Below are positions 1 through 7,413 of a stretch of 10,211 nucleotides of DNA, one piece after another; position 1 is the first letter of the stretch, and the number at the start of each line of letters is the position of its first letter. The position numbers and the translations under genes are program-made. The notes beneath the pieces were generated by a model that ran no database searches, had not been told where the DNA came from, and was given only the letters and a program-made list of their open reading frames with translations. The DNA comes from Marinovum sp. (GTDB lineage: Bacteria; Pseudomonadota; Alphaproteobacteria; Rhodobacterales; Rhodobacteraceae): NCBI GenBank assembly GCA_002684375.1, contig NYVC01000111.1, positions 1 to 10,211 of the forward strand. Reading direction: 5' to 3'.

Positions 1-881
1 GGCTTCAAATTGGCCAGAGTGTGCGTATTCCACCGCTGCCTGAGGCGGGGCAAATTTCTGCGCAGGCCAAGACGGATATGTCGCCGGCCGATGCCAAACT
101 GATCCAGTCCTGCGTTATTTACCGCGATGATCATATCATCGCGCTGAACAAACCGTCTGGCTTGCCAAGTCAGGGTGGCAGCAAGCAAACCCGTCACGTG
201 GATGGTTTGGCCGAGGCATTGAGATTCGGCTATGATGAAAAACCACGGCTGGTCCACCGGCTTGATAAAGACACCTCGGGTGTTTTGATCATGGCCCGAA
301 CCCGTGCTATTGCCGGTGCGCTGACCGAAGCTTTTCGTCATCGTGCGACGCGAAAAATATATTGGGCAGCGGTTGCGGGCGTGCCCAGCCCGCAGATGGC
401 CACGATTAAATATGGCCTGATGAAAGCGGGCGGTCACGGGCCGGGGGGCGAGGCGGAAAAAATGGTCTGTGTGCATCCGCGTGATGTTGACAGCACCGAG
501 GGTGCTAAACGGGCGACTACAGATTACGCTGTGCTCAGCGCATTGGCCAAGCGCGCATCTTGGGTGGCGCTGTCACCCATCACTGGCCGGACCCATCAAT
601 TGCGCGCCCATATGGCCGAAATCGGTCATCCAATTATCGGAGACGGAAAATATGGTGGTTCTGGACAAGAAAATGTGGGCGATGGCTGGGGGGCGCAGCT
701 TGGAGGTGACATCAGTCGTAAATTACATTTGCACGCGCGGTCCTTGCGTCTGGAACACCCTGTCAGCAAAGCTGCGTTGGTGCTAACCGCGCCCTTGCCG
801 GACCATATGCGGCAAACCTGGGAGACCGTGCAATGGGCGGTGTCTGACGTGCCGGATGACCCCTTTGAGGATGATGCGTGA
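1..881 (+). CDS. RluA/RluC-family 23S rRNA pseudouridine synthase, 5'-truncated by window edge
   Basis: Converts specific uridines of 23S rRNA (possibly also tRNA) to pseudouridine. The catalytic motif HRLDKDTSG is clear, with the nucleophilic Asp in the codon at 264-266. Other family signatures are NKPSGLPSQGG upstream, GRTHQLRAHMAEIGHPIIGD (late substrate-binding region) and LHLHARSLRLEHP near the end. The reading frame is open from base 3 and reads LQIGQSVRIPPLP across the left edge, which resembles the end of an N-terminal S4 RNA-binding domain. The GTG at 21 is therefore probably an internal valine, and the real start lies outside the window. The stop overlaps the next gene's GTG start (GTGA, 878-881). 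Family assignment is very secure. Which uridine is modified (RluC-type sites are likeliest because of the apparent S4 domain) cannot be told from sequence. Confidence 0.93.
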   Translation, partial: LQIGQSVRIPPLPEAGQISAQAKTDMSPADAKLIQSCVIYRDDHIIALNKPSGLPSQGGSKQTRHVDGLAEALRFGYDEKPRLVHRLDKDTSGVLIMARTRAIAGALTEAFRHRATRKIYWAAVAGVPSPQMATIKYGLMKAGGHGPGGEAEKMVCVHPRDVDSTEGAKRATTDYAVLSALAKRASWVALSPITGRTHQLRAHMAEIGHPIIGDGKYGGSGQENVGDGWGAQLGGDISRKLHLHARSLRLEHPVSKAALVLTAPLPDHMRQTWETVQWAVSDVPDDPFEDDA

Positions 882-1561
882 GCGGACCGCTGAGATTGAT
901 TCTGTTTGATGTCGATGGCACCCTAGTGGACAGCCAAGATGATATTGTGCGCGCGATGGAGCTGAGCTTTGAAGCGCTGGGCCTGACGCCCCCCAAGCGG
1001 CTGGATATTACTGGTATTATCGGCCTGTCACTGGAGATCGCTGTCGTTCGGCTGATGCCGGGTCTGGCTGAACCCCTTTATGAAGATTTGGTTGCAGGGT
1101 ATAAAACTGCATATCAGGGCTTGCGGGCGTTTAATGGCACCCCACAGTCTTCACCGCTTTATCCCAAAGCCCGCGATGTGCTGCAATCTTTATGGGCGAG
1201 ACCGGAATATCTTTTGGGTGTGGCAACGGGGAAGTCCCGAAGAGGTCTGGATATTTTGCTGGATAAACATGGGCTGCGTGATTATTTTATCACGGCACAA
1301 TGTGCTGATGTGCATCCGTCAAAACCGCATCCGGCAATGTTGCAGGCGGCGCTGGCTGAGACCGGAATCGCGGCGAAGAATGCGGTGATGATCGGAGATA
1401 CTCAATTTGACATGGAGATGGCAGGTGCAGCGGGTGTGCACGCGATAGGCGTCACTTGGGGCTATCACGAGGTGGATCGGCTTGTGTGTGCCGATTACAT
1501 CGCCAATGATTTTGTCCAGATACCCTCTATATTAAATACTCTTTGGCAGGAGGCGGCATGA
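878..1561 (+). CDS. HAD-superfamily phosphatase (phosphoglycolate phosphatase/Gph-like)
   Basis: A 227-residue soluble haloacid-dehalogenase-type phosphohydrolase. All four motifs are present: motif I FDVDGTLVDS with nucleophile D11 and acid D13, motif II VATGKS with T117, motif III lysine K149 in SKPHP, and motif IV MIGDTQFDMEMA with D174 and D178 for Mg2+. The stretch between motif I and motif II is about 100 residues and fits a helical C1 cap as in Gph and beta-phosphoglucomutase relatives. The start is GTG at 878, preceded by GAGG at 867-870 and overlapping the upstream stop; no other start in this frame fits as well. It ends in an ATGA overlap with the ATP12 gene. The substrate is unknown: phosphoglycolate is a reasonable guess from similarity, but these enzymes are promiscuous. 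The neighbours suggest only co-expression, not a shared pathway. Confidence 0.92.
   Translation: MSGPLRLILFDVDGTLVDSQDDIVRAMELSFEALGLTPPKRLDITGIIGLSLEIAVVRLMPGLAEPLYEDLVAGYKTAYQGLRAFNGTPQSSPLYPKARDVLQSLWARPEYLLGVATGKSRRGLDILLDKHGLRDYFITAQCADVHPSKPHPAMLQAALAETGIAAKNAVMIGDTQFDMEMAGAAGVHAIGVTWGYHEVDRLVCADYIANDFVQIPSILNTLWQEAA
1548..1553 (+). promoter_or_regulatory. Ribosome-binding site fixing the ATP12 start
   Basis: A perfect AGGAGG sits 4 bases before the ATG at 1558. The frame could also open at TTG 1543, five codons earlier, but that start would lie upstream of this ribosome-binding site. The ATG also forms the ATGA overlap with the previous stop, so 1558 is the better start. Confidence 0.75.
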
Positions 1562-2265
1562 GCGGCTGGACGAAAAAACGGTTTTGGCAAGATGTGACAG
1601 TGGTGCAAACTACGGCTGGCTTTACGGTGCATTTGGATGACAGGGCCCTTAAAACGCCGGCAAAAGCAGATTTTATCGTGCCAAAGCGTTCGCTTGCCGA
1701 TGCTGTGGCAACGGAGTGGCAGGCGCAGGTTGACGTTGTGAAGCCTGACGAAATGCCTTTTACCCGGACGGTAAACTCGGCGTTGGATAAGGTGGCGCCG
1801 GCGCATAGCCATGTGGCAGATCTGGTTGCGGATTACGCCGGTTTTGATCTGATATGTTATCGCGCCGAGACGCCACAAGCACTAATAGACCGGCAGGCGG
1901 TGGCTTGGGATCCTTTGGTGAGTTGGTCGGCGCGGGCTTTGCTGGCCCCGCTCAATGTTTCTTTTGGTTTGATGCCGGTGGTGCAACCTGCTGATAGTCT
2001 GGCGCGGCTTCGTCGCCATGTGCATGCGATGTCGACGTTCCAACTGGCTGCTCTCCACGACTTAGTGGCTTTGTCTGGATCATTGGTTATTGGTCTTGCA
2101 GCTGCCAGAAATCACCTAGAAGTTGAAGATTTGTGGAATTTATCGCGCGTTGACGAATCTTGGCAAGCGGAACAGTGGGGAGACGATGAGACTGCGATTG
2201 CCGAGGCCGGTATCAAGCGGGAAGCGTTTTTCTGTGCTCATAGTTTTTTTGATCTCTGTAAGTAA
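1558..2265 (+). CDS. ATP12-family F1-ATPase assembly chaperone
   Basis: A 235-residue protein of the ATP12 family, which in mitochondria binds the F1 alpha subunit before alpha3beta3 assembly; alphaproteobacterial members are thought to do the same in the cytoplasm. Recognised from KKRFWQDV at the N-terminus, the LDDRALKTPAK strand (residues 26-36), FTRTVNSALDKV (68-79), DLICYRAETP (97-106), WDPLVSW (117-123) and the family's most characteristic C-terminal block SRVDESWQAEQWGDD (196-210). Length is normal for bacterial members. No signal peptide or membrane segment. It is the last gene of the overlapping three-gene set and is not near an ATP synthase operon, which is usual for bacterial ATP12 genes. 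No convincing terminator follows, so some readthrough into the bzt operon is possible. Confidence 0.93.
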   Translation: MSGWTKKRFWQDVTVVQTTAGFTVHLDDRALKTPAKADFIVPKRSLADAVATEWQAQVDVVKPDEMPFTRTVNSALDKVAPAHSHVADLVADYAGFDLICYRAETPQALIDRQAVAWDPLVSWSARALLAPLNVSFGLMPVVQPADSLARLRRHVHAMSTFQLAALHDLVALSGSLVIGLAAARNHLEVEDLWNLSRVDESWQAEQWGDDETAIAEAGIKREAFFCAHSFFDLCK

Positions 2266-2307
2266 ATTTTGCAATTTATCTGTTTTTGAGACATAAAGTA
2301 CTATATT

Positions 2308-2352
2308 AGGAGGATTAAGGTGAAATCATGCCGCTTAATCTTGACGAATTGA
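2308..2352 (+). other. Orphan Shine-Dalgarno and 10-codon leader ORF upstream of bztA
   Basis: A perfect AGGAGG (2308-2313) is followed after 6 bases by GTG at 2320 and a short frame encoding MKSCRLILTN, ending with TGA at 2350-2352. A second frame, ATG at 2328, would give MPLNLDELN but lies 14 bases from the Shine-Dalgarno. No larger gene uses this ribosome-binding site. It may be a translated leader peptide or simply chance. It contains none of the runs of Glu, Gln, Asp or Asn codons expected of a classical attenuator for this transporter's substrates. Confidence 0.25.
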
Positions 2353-2369
2353 ACTGAATCCGCACTAAT
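2341..2369 (+). promoter_or_regulatory. Candidate sigma-70-type promoter for bztABCD
   Basis: TTGACG at 2341-2346, a 17-base spacer and ACTAAT at 2364-2369 (4 of 6 matches to TATAAT). Transcription would begin near 2376 and leave a roughly 95-base 5' untranslated leader. A weaker alternative is TTGCAA at 2269-2274 with CATAAA at 2292-2297, also with a 17-base spacer, which would place the orphan Shine-Dalgarno in the mRNA. I saw no sigma-54 (TGGCAC/TTGC) site. Confidence 0.35.
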
Positions 2370-2435
2370 ATCTTTACAAAAGGACAGGATGTCCTAATGA
2401 CGCTAATCATCTGGGAATTCACACCCGGGATAAAC

Positions 2436-2450
2436 GCACGGTACCCGTGC
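2436..2450. promoter_or_regulatory. Perfect dyad GCACGG-TAC-CCGTGC just upstream of bztA
   Basis: A 6-bp perfect inverted repeat with a 3-base centre. It ends 22 bases before the bztA ATG and 8 bases before its Shine-Dalgarno. As DNA it fits the GCAC-N7-GTGC pattern of enteric NtrC sites, which would suit a nitrogen-linked amino-acid importer. As RNA it is a small hairpin close to the ribosome-binding site. Neither role is proven; alphaproteobacterial NtrC sites can differ from the enteric consensus. Confidence 0.3.
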
Positions 2451-2472
2451 TAAACATCAGGAAGAGGTAAAT

Positions 2473-3489
2473 ATGAAATATTCCGTAATTTTGGGCACTA
2501 TAACTGCGGCGGGCCTAGCGGCCGGTGCAGCTATGGCCGGAACGTTGGATGACGTCCAAGCACGTGGAAAATTAAATTGTGGTGTCAGCACTGGTCTGAC
2601 AGGCTTTGCTGAGCCTGATGCAAACGGTGTGTGGCAAGGATTTGACGTTGGCGTTTGCCGCGCGGTTGCAGCAGCTGTTTTGGGTGACCCAATGGCGGTT
2701 GAATTTGTACCGCTCACCACCAAAGTGCGCTTCACAGCTTTGAACTCTGGCGAGATTGACATGTTGGCTCGGAATACAACATGGACATTCCAGCGGGATG
2801 TAGAACTCAAGCTGGAATTTGTTGGCGTCAATTACTATGATGGCCAAGGTTTTATGGTTCCATCCGAACTGGGCGTTTCTTCTGCCTCTGAACTCGATGG
2901 TGCGACGGTATGTATTCAAACCGGCACAACCACCGAATTGAACCTCGCAGATTTTTTTCGCGTAAACAACATCAGCTATGAACCCGTTCCGGTTGAAACT
3001 GGTGGTGAAGCACAGCAGCAATATTTTGCTGGAGCATGCGATGTTTATACAACAGACGCCTCTGCGCTTGCTTCAACTAGAGCCGCCGCTTCTGACCCAT
3101 CTCAGCACGTCGTTTTACCAGAGATCATTTCTAAAGAGCCTCTCGGTCCACTCGTTCGTCATGGTGACAATGAATGGGGTGATGTCGTACGCTGGACATT
3201 GAATGCTTTGATCACTGCTGAAGAGCTTGGCGTAACATCAGGAAATTTGGCCGAAATGGTTGCCGGCACTAATAACCCTGAAATCAATCGCCTTTTAGGT
3301 ACCGAAGGTACTTTGGGGGAATGGCTTGGGCTGTCCGCTGATTGGGCGCAAAATGTTCTTGCCGCCGGCGGAAACTATGGCGAGTTGTTTGAAGCAAACA
3401 TTGGTGTGAACACACCTCTTGGCATTGCTCGCGGATTGAACGCGCAGTGGACAGACGGTGGTTTGATTTATTCGCCTCCGTTCCGGTAA
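2473..3489 (+). CDS. bztA: Periplasmic glutamate/glutamine/aspartate/asparagine-binding protein BztA (AapJ type)
   Basis: Solute-binding protein of the polar amino-acid ABC importer family (SBP_bac_3), which delivers substrates to the BztBC permease. The 338-residue precursor starts with a Sec signal peptide (basic MKYS, hydrophobic core to about residue 20) with a likely cleavage after AMA, residue 22; there is no lipobox cysteine. The mature protein opens with TLDDVQARGKLNCGVSTGLTGF and contains GFDVGVCRAVAAAVLGD, RFTALNSGEIDMLARNTTWTF and GTTTELNLADFF, all typical of AapJ/BztA proteins. Four cysteines (C36, C62, C147, C189) could form two periplasmic disulfides. The length matches AapJ/BztA (about 340), longer than HisJ-type proteins. 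A good Shine-Dalgarno, AGGAAGAGG at 2459-2467, precedes the ATG. It is followed by a strong hairpin and then bztB. Exact specificity is inferred from the family. Confidence 0.95.
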   Translation: MKYSVILGTITAAGLAAGAAMAGTLDDVQARGKLNCGVSTGLTGFAEPDANGVWQGFDVGVCRAVAAAVLGDPMAVEFVPLTTKVRFTALNSGEIDMLARNTTWTFQRDVELKLEFVGVNYYDGQGFMVPSELGVSSASELDGATVCIQTGTTTELNLADFFRVNNISYEPVPVETGGEAQQQYFAGACDVYTTDASALASTRAAASDPSQHVVLPEIISKEPLGPLVRHGDNEWGDVVRWTLNALITAEELGVTSGNLAEMVAGTNNPEINRLLGTEGTLGEWLGLSADWAQNVLAAGGNYGELFEANIGVNTPLGIARGLNAQWTDGGLIYSPPFR

Positions 3490-3500
3490 GGCCTGAAATA

Positions 3501-3532
3501 CGTCAGGGCGCGACTGTTGTCGCGCCCTGATG
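3501..3532 (+). terminator. Strong intercistronic hairpin between bztA and bztB (partial terminator or mRNA stabiliser)
   Basis: A perfect 12-bp stem, 3503-3514 (TCAGGGCGCGAC) pairing with 3519-3530 (GTCGCGCCCTGA), around a TGTT loop. One G-U and one C-G pair extend it to 3501 and 3532. The sequence after it, TTATCTTATGTTT, is T-rich but interrupted, so termination is probably incomplete. It begins 11 bases after the bztA stop. In other binding-protein operons such hairpins protect the upstream message from 3' exonucleases and reduce transcription of permease genes, which gives excess binding protein. Confidence 0.8.
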
Positions 3533-3606
3533 TTATCTTATGTTTGTAAAACGATTTTTAGCTGCCAGCGCGGCAAATTATCCGGAAAAGATTAAGGACC
3601 AATAGT

Positions 3607-4821
3607 ATGGATTTGCCCAATGGTTCCTCGGAGGCACCGTTTTCGTTTTCAATGCTGGTTAACGATAAGCGCTATCGCGGCTATACTTTTCAATTCATTG
3701 CACTTTTGCTGCTTATTTTTGCGATGGCTTACCTCGGCTGGAACCTCACTCAAAACCTAGCAGCTAAAGGTCTAAACATTTCGTATCAGTTTCTGAGAGT
3801 GCCTGCGGGTTATGATATTAACCAAAGACTTATCGAGTACACTAGTCAGTCAACTCACCTGCGCGCGTCAATTGTCGGTGTTCTTAATACGTTGTTGATC
3901 GCTTTTCTTGGGTGCATAATGGCAACAGTAATTGGTGTTTTTGCCGGCATTCTTCGGTTGTCTAACAATTGGATTGTGGCCAAATTGATGGCGATTTACG
4001 TCGAGATTTTTCGCAATGTACCCGTTTTGATTTGGATTTTAATCATCAGCGGCATTTTTATTGTTGCGTTGCCACAGCCTCGGAGTTTTCGAGGGGAAAA
4101 TCCGGAAGCTACAATGCTTTGGGATGCTTTCGCCTTTACCGGGCGGGGCATCTATGCGCCGAAACCTCTTTTCAATGAGGGCTCATCTTTTGTAATTGTT
4201 GCTTTCCTTCTATCACTCGCTGCAATATTTGCTTATCGCCGCTACGCACGGGAAAAGCTTTATTCAGAGGGTGTTTTACTGCCTACGCGTTGGCCTAGCA
4301 TTGCCCTATTTTTTGTACCAACAGTTGTCGTTTTTTTCATTGCCGGGTCACCTATAGGGGTAGAATACCCTGAACTGAAGGGGTTTAACTTCAAAGGTGG
4401 AATCTGGGCCAGGGGATCACTGATCGCCCTGTGGTTCGCTTTGTCCATATACACAGGGGCGTTTATTGCCGAGAATGTTCGGGCTGGTATTCAGGCAATC
4501 AGCAAAGGCCAGACTGAGGCTGCTGCTGCGCTTGGTATGCGGCCTAATTTTGTGATGAATTTGGTTGTTTTGCCACAGGCACTGCGAGTAATTATTCCGC
4601 CGTTAATTTCGCAGTATCTCAATCTTACAAAAAACAGCTCGCTGGCTATTGCAGTAGGCTATATGGATATAACAGGCACACTGGGCGGAATTACGTTGAA
4701 CCAGACAGGGCGTGCGATTGAAGCGGTGCTATTATTGATGCTTTTCTACTTGATCATCAGCTTGAGCATTTCTGCCGTAATGAATGTTTATAATAACAGT
4801 GTTAAGATAAAGGAGCGTTAA
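3607..4821 (+). CDS. bztB: Polar amino-acid ABC transporter permease BztB (AapQ type)
   Basis: Inner-membrane permease that pairs with BztC to form the channel. At 404 residues it is much longer than the roughly 220-residue HisQ/GlnP permeases, as is usual for Aap/Bzt systems, whose permeases have about eight membrane segments. Hydrophobic stretches are visible near residues 28-46, 88-116, 130-155, 195-210, 231-247, 270-288, 315-335 and 372-393. The cytoplasmic ATPase-docking EAA loop reads EAAAALGMRPNF from E304, within ENVRAGIQAI...LPQALRVIIPPL. AAGGA at 3594-3598 precedes the ATG by 8 bases. Only one base separates its stop from bztC. The long loop between about residues 156 and 195 is a family feature. 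I see no frameshift or missing motif. Confidence 0.94.
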   Translation: MDLPNGSSEAPFSFSMLVNDKRYRGYTFQFIALLLLIFAMAYLGWNLTQNLAAKGLNISYQFLRVPAGYDINQRLIEYTSQSTHLRASIVGVLNTLLIAFLGCIMATVIGVFAGILRLSNNWIVAKLMAIYVEIFRNVPVLIWILIISGIFIVALPQPRSFRGENPEATMLWDAFAFTGRGIYAPKPLFNEGSSFVIVAFLLSLAAIFAYRRYAREKLYSEGVLLPTRWPSIALFFVPTVVVFFIAGSPIGVEYPELKGFNFKGGIWARGSLIALWFALSIYTGAFIAENVRAGIQAISKGQTEAAAALGMRPNFVMNLVVLPQALRVIIPPLISQYLNLTKNSSLAIAVGYMDITGTLGGITLNQTGRAIEAVLLLMLFYLIISLSISAVMNVYNNSVKIKER

Positions 4822-4822
4822 A

Positions 4823-6109
4823 ATGGCTGATAATACTGCTTCTTTTGTGCGCAATCAGTTGATTCCAGAATCTCCCCCACCGTCATCTGAAACCGGGGCA
4901 ATTAAATGGGTTCGTGAAAACCTGTTTTCGTCTCCTTTAAATATTTTCATGACTGTGGTGTCCCTTTGGGCCATATATTCGCTGATCATCAATGTGGCCC
5001 CTTGGTTTATCAATGGTGTTTGGTCCGGTAGTTCAGTGCGTGATTGTTATGAGGTTTTAGACGGTGCCACAGGCGCTTGTTTTGCCGTTCTGAAAGAACG
5101 CTGGCCGCAATTAATCTATGGTTTTAAATACCCTGCTTCAGAGTTTTGGCGTCCAAATCTTGCGGCTATCTTGCTGTGTATTGCCATCGCGCCGGTATTG
5201 TTTCGCACCGTTTCAAGAAAATTGTTTTTCTTTACTTTGATATATCCATTTCTGGCGTTTTGGCTGGTTTGGGGCGGCACAATTCTGACCTCGATCGTCG
5301 CCTTCGCAGGCTTCCTTGTGGCTCTATTGTCCTTTCGTAAGTTGGAATACCATGGCTTTGTAATCACTTTGATTGGCGGGTGCGCTGCAGCATTAGTGTG
5401 TTGGATCCTAGGCGGGTATCTAATTGATCTAGGAGAGAATTTTGTCGCATTACCCGCTGTCCCATCACGGGACATGGGCGGCTTTATGCTTAACCTTATT
5501 TTGGGAACGGTCTGTGTATCATTATCACTTCCGCTTGGTATTGTATTGGCGTTAGGACGCCAATCCAACATGCCAATTATCAAATGGATCTGTGTTTTTT
5601 TTATTGAGTTTATCCGCGGGGTGCCACTGATAACTTTGTTGTTTGTGGCCAACGTTGTATTAGCATATTTTTTCCCGCCAGACACTAACATAGATCTGAT
5701 ACTGCGCGTGATTATTATGATTACTTTGTTCTCGGCGGCCTACATTGCCGAGGTTATTCGTGGTGGCTTGGCCGCTTTACCCTCTGGACAGTATGAGGCG
5801 GCGAACAGCCTTGGGTTGGATTATGCACAATCGATGCGGTTGATTATTCTCCCGCAGGCATTAAAGGTGTCCATTCCTGGTATCGTGAACGTTGCCGTAG
5901 GTCTGTTTAAGGACACCACGCTTGTGTCGATTATTTCAATGTTTGACCTCATTGGAATGATCCGGGGTCCCATTCTTGCATCGACAGCATGGAGTGGTGT
6001 TTACTGGGAACTTTTTGCTTTCGCAGCGATGATTTTCTTTATCGTGTGCTACTCTATCTCACAATATTCTCAATGGTTGGAGCGCCAACTTGAAACCGAT
6101 CATCGATAA
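4823..6109 (+). CDS. bztC: Polar amino-acid ABC transporter permease BztC (AapM type)
   Basis: Second inner-membrane permease of the importer, 428 residues. An N-terminal cytoplasmic tail (about 40 residues, with a PESPPPSSE turn) is followed by hydrophobic segments near 41-65, 112-128, 134-170, 178-200, 222-245, 255-283, 292-315 and 395-412. The EAA loop reads EAANSLGLDYAQ from E325, with upstream AAYIAEVIRGGLAALPSGQY and downstream LPQALKVSIPGIVN, close to AapM/BztC proteins. AAAGGAG at 4809-4815, inside the end of bztB, is its ribosome-binding site, 7 bases before the ATG, so it is probably translationally coupled to bztB. The two permeases most likely form a heterodimer. The next gene, the ATPase, starts 15 bases after its stop. 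Confidence 0.94.
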   Translation: MADNTASFVRNQLIPESPPPSSETGAIKWVRENLFSSPLNIFMTVVSLWAIYSLIINVAPWFINGVWSGSSVRDCYEVLDGATGACFAVLKERWPQLIYGFKYPASEFWRPNLAAILLCIAIAPVLFRTVSRKLFFFTLIYPFLAFWLVWGGTILTSIVAFAGFLVALLSFRKLEYHGFVITLIGGCAAALVCWILGGYLIDLGENFVALPAVPSRDMGGFMLNLILGTVCVSLSLPLGIVLALGRQSNMPIIKWICVFFIEFIRGVPLITLLFVANVVLAYFFPPDTNIDLILRVIIMITLFSAAYIAEVIRGGLAALPSGQYEAANSLGLDYAQSMRLIILPQALKVSIPGIVNVAVGLFKDTTLVSIISMFDLIGMIRGPILASTAWSGVYWELFAFAAMIFFIVCYSISQYSQWLERQLETDHR

Positions 6110-6124
6110 TAAAAGGCTGGAAAA

Positions 6125-6892
6125 ATGACCGAACAGGTACATCTTGAGATTTCCGATGAAATTGCGATTCAAATTCAAAATATGAACAAGTGGTTTGGGT
6201 CGTTTCACGTTTTGCGTGATATTGATTTAACCGTCAACCGAGGCGAAAGAATCGTGGTTTGTGGGCCTTCTGGATCGGGGAAATCCACCCTGATTCGCTG
6301 CATCAATGCGTTGGAAGAACACCAAAAAGGCCAGATCATTGTCGACGGAACAGAATTGACGTCGGATTTGAAAAACATTGATAAGATCCGCTCAGAGGTT
6401 GGGATGTGCTTTCAGCATTTTAATCTGTTCCCGCATTTGAGTATCCTTGAAAACTGTACGCTTGCGCCAATTTGGGTTCGCAATACGCCCAAGAAAGAAG
6501 CCGAAGAAGTTGCGATGCATTTTCTTGAAAAGGTAAAGATCCCCGAACAGGCCGATAAGTATCCGGGCCAATTGTCTGGGGGGCAGCAACAACGCGTGGC
6601 CATTGCCCGCTCATTGTGCATGAAGCCGCGGATTATGTTGTTTGACGAGCCGACTTCGGCACTTGATCCCGAAATGATCAAAGAGGTGCTCGATACGATG
6701 ATCGAACTGGCCGAAGAAGGCATGACGATGATCTGTGTGACCCATGAGATGGGGTTTGCCCGTCAGGTCGCCAACCGTGTAATTTTTATGGATCAGGGCC
6801 AGATTGTTGAACAAAACGCTCCAGAGCCGTTTTTTAATGATCCGCAAAACCCGCGGACACAATTGTTCCTGAGCCAAATTCTGGGCCATTAA
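6125..6892 (+). CDS. bztD: Amino-acid ABC transporter ATP-binding protein BztD (AapP type)
   Basis: Cytoplasmic ATPase subunit driving uptake, 255 residues, of the GlnQ/HisP/AapP group. All motifs are intact: Walker [10 protein letters not shown] (47-55, K53), Q-loop Q97 in [10 protein letters not shown], signature LSGGQQQR (150-157), Walker [13 protein letters not shown] with D174 and catalytic E175, and the switch histidine H207 in CVTHEMG. The N-terminal 12 or so residues before [13 protein letters not shown] are variable. It closes the bztABCD operon and completes the importer. The reading frame ends 29 bases from the stop of the converging phosphatase gene. I see no strong terminator in that gap. 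Confidence 0.96.
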   Translation: MTEQVHLEISDEIAIQIQNMNKWFGSFHVLRDIDLTVNRGERIVVCGPSGSGKSTLIRCINALEEHQKGQIIVDGTELTSDLKNIDKIRSEVGMCFQHFNLFPHLSILENCTLAPIWVRNTPKKEAEEVAMHFLEKVKIPEQADKYPGQLSGGQQQRVAIARSLCMKPRIMLFDEPTSALDPEMIKEVLDTMIELAEEGMTMICVTHEMGFARQVANRVIFMDQGQIVEQNAPEPFFNDPQNPRTQLFLSQILGH

Positions 6893-6921
6893 ACAACCGC
6901 GTCCGCCGTGGTGGTGCCGGA

Positions 6922-7413
6922 TTAAACGCTTAAATCAGCGGGCGTCACAAAGGCGTTTGGCTGGCCTGTACCCCATTTTATTTGCAGCCATTCGGTTTGT
7001 TTGAAACCGGCAATCAAGGTGGCTCCGCTGGGGTAATCCTCAAAGCGCAGGTGGTTCGGAGGGTTGGCCAGCAGCGCCTGTGCAAAAGCGCAGATCCCCG
7101 GGTTATGGCCCAGCATCAAGACCGTCTGGCCCGTGGCCGTTCGCAGCACGTCCAGCATTGCATCGTGACTGGCGAGGTATAGCTTGTCCGAAATGCGCGG
7201 CTGCGTGTCCAGTTTCAGCAGATCGCAGGTTTCCAGTGTGCGGGTGGCGGTCGAACTGATGATCTCGTCTGGCAGATATTGGTTGTGCCGCAACCACGCC
7301 CCGAGGGCAGTGGATGCCTGGCACCCGCGCTTGTTCAAGGGCCGAGCGTGGTCCGGCAAGTCTAGGTGCCAATCTGATTTGGCATGTCGCATCAGGATCA
7401 GTCGTAAGCTCAT
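6922..7413 (-). CDS. SixA-like phosphohistidine phosphatase (histidine phosphatase superfamily)
   Basis: A 163-residue protein of the histidine phosphatase (phosphoglycerate mutase-like) superfamily. It begins MSLRLILMRHAKSDW, the RHG-type catalytic motif with R9 and nucleophile H10. Other catalytic residues fit R58 in SSTATRTLET and the second histidine H103 in VLMLGHNPGI. Size and motif spacing match the SixA group (COG2062), whose E. coli member removes phosphate from histidine-phosphotransfer proteins; other small members act on metabolites, so the substrate is uncertain. The RHAKSDW variant is common in alphaproteobacteria. The ATG overlaps the stop of the ferredoxin-like gene (ATGA, 7410-7413), so the two are co-transcribed and probably coupled. 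No signal peptide or membrane segment. Confidence 0.9.
   Translation of the reverse strand: MSLRLILMRHAKSDWHLDLPDHARPLNKRGCQASTALGAWLRHNQYLPDEIISSTATRTLETCDLLKLDTQPRISDKLYLASHDAMLDVLRTATGQTVLMLGHNPGICAFAQALLANPPNHLRFEDYPSGATLIAGFKQTEWLQIKWGTGQPNAFVTPADLSV

Noticed and set aside
21..23. GTG as the start of the pseudouridine synthase
   Set aside because: The frame is open to the left window edge and the codons before it resemble the end of an S4 domain; this family normally has one, so the GTG is an internal valine.
2264..2277. AAATT-TTGC-AATTT inverted repeat after the ATP12 stop as a terminator
   Set aside because: Only five A-T pairs, too weak to be a convincing terminator, despite the T-run (TTTTT) a few bases downstream.
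5116..5691. Long open frame (191 codons) antisense to bztC
   Set aside because: It lies wholly within the bztC membrane-protein coding region on the other strand; the product is low-complexity with no recognisable domain, as expected from the complement of hydrophobic codons.
6893..6921. Bidirectional terminator between bztD and the phosphatase gene
   Set aside because: The best fold in the gap is a four-pair stem with an internal mismatch and no T-tract on either strand.
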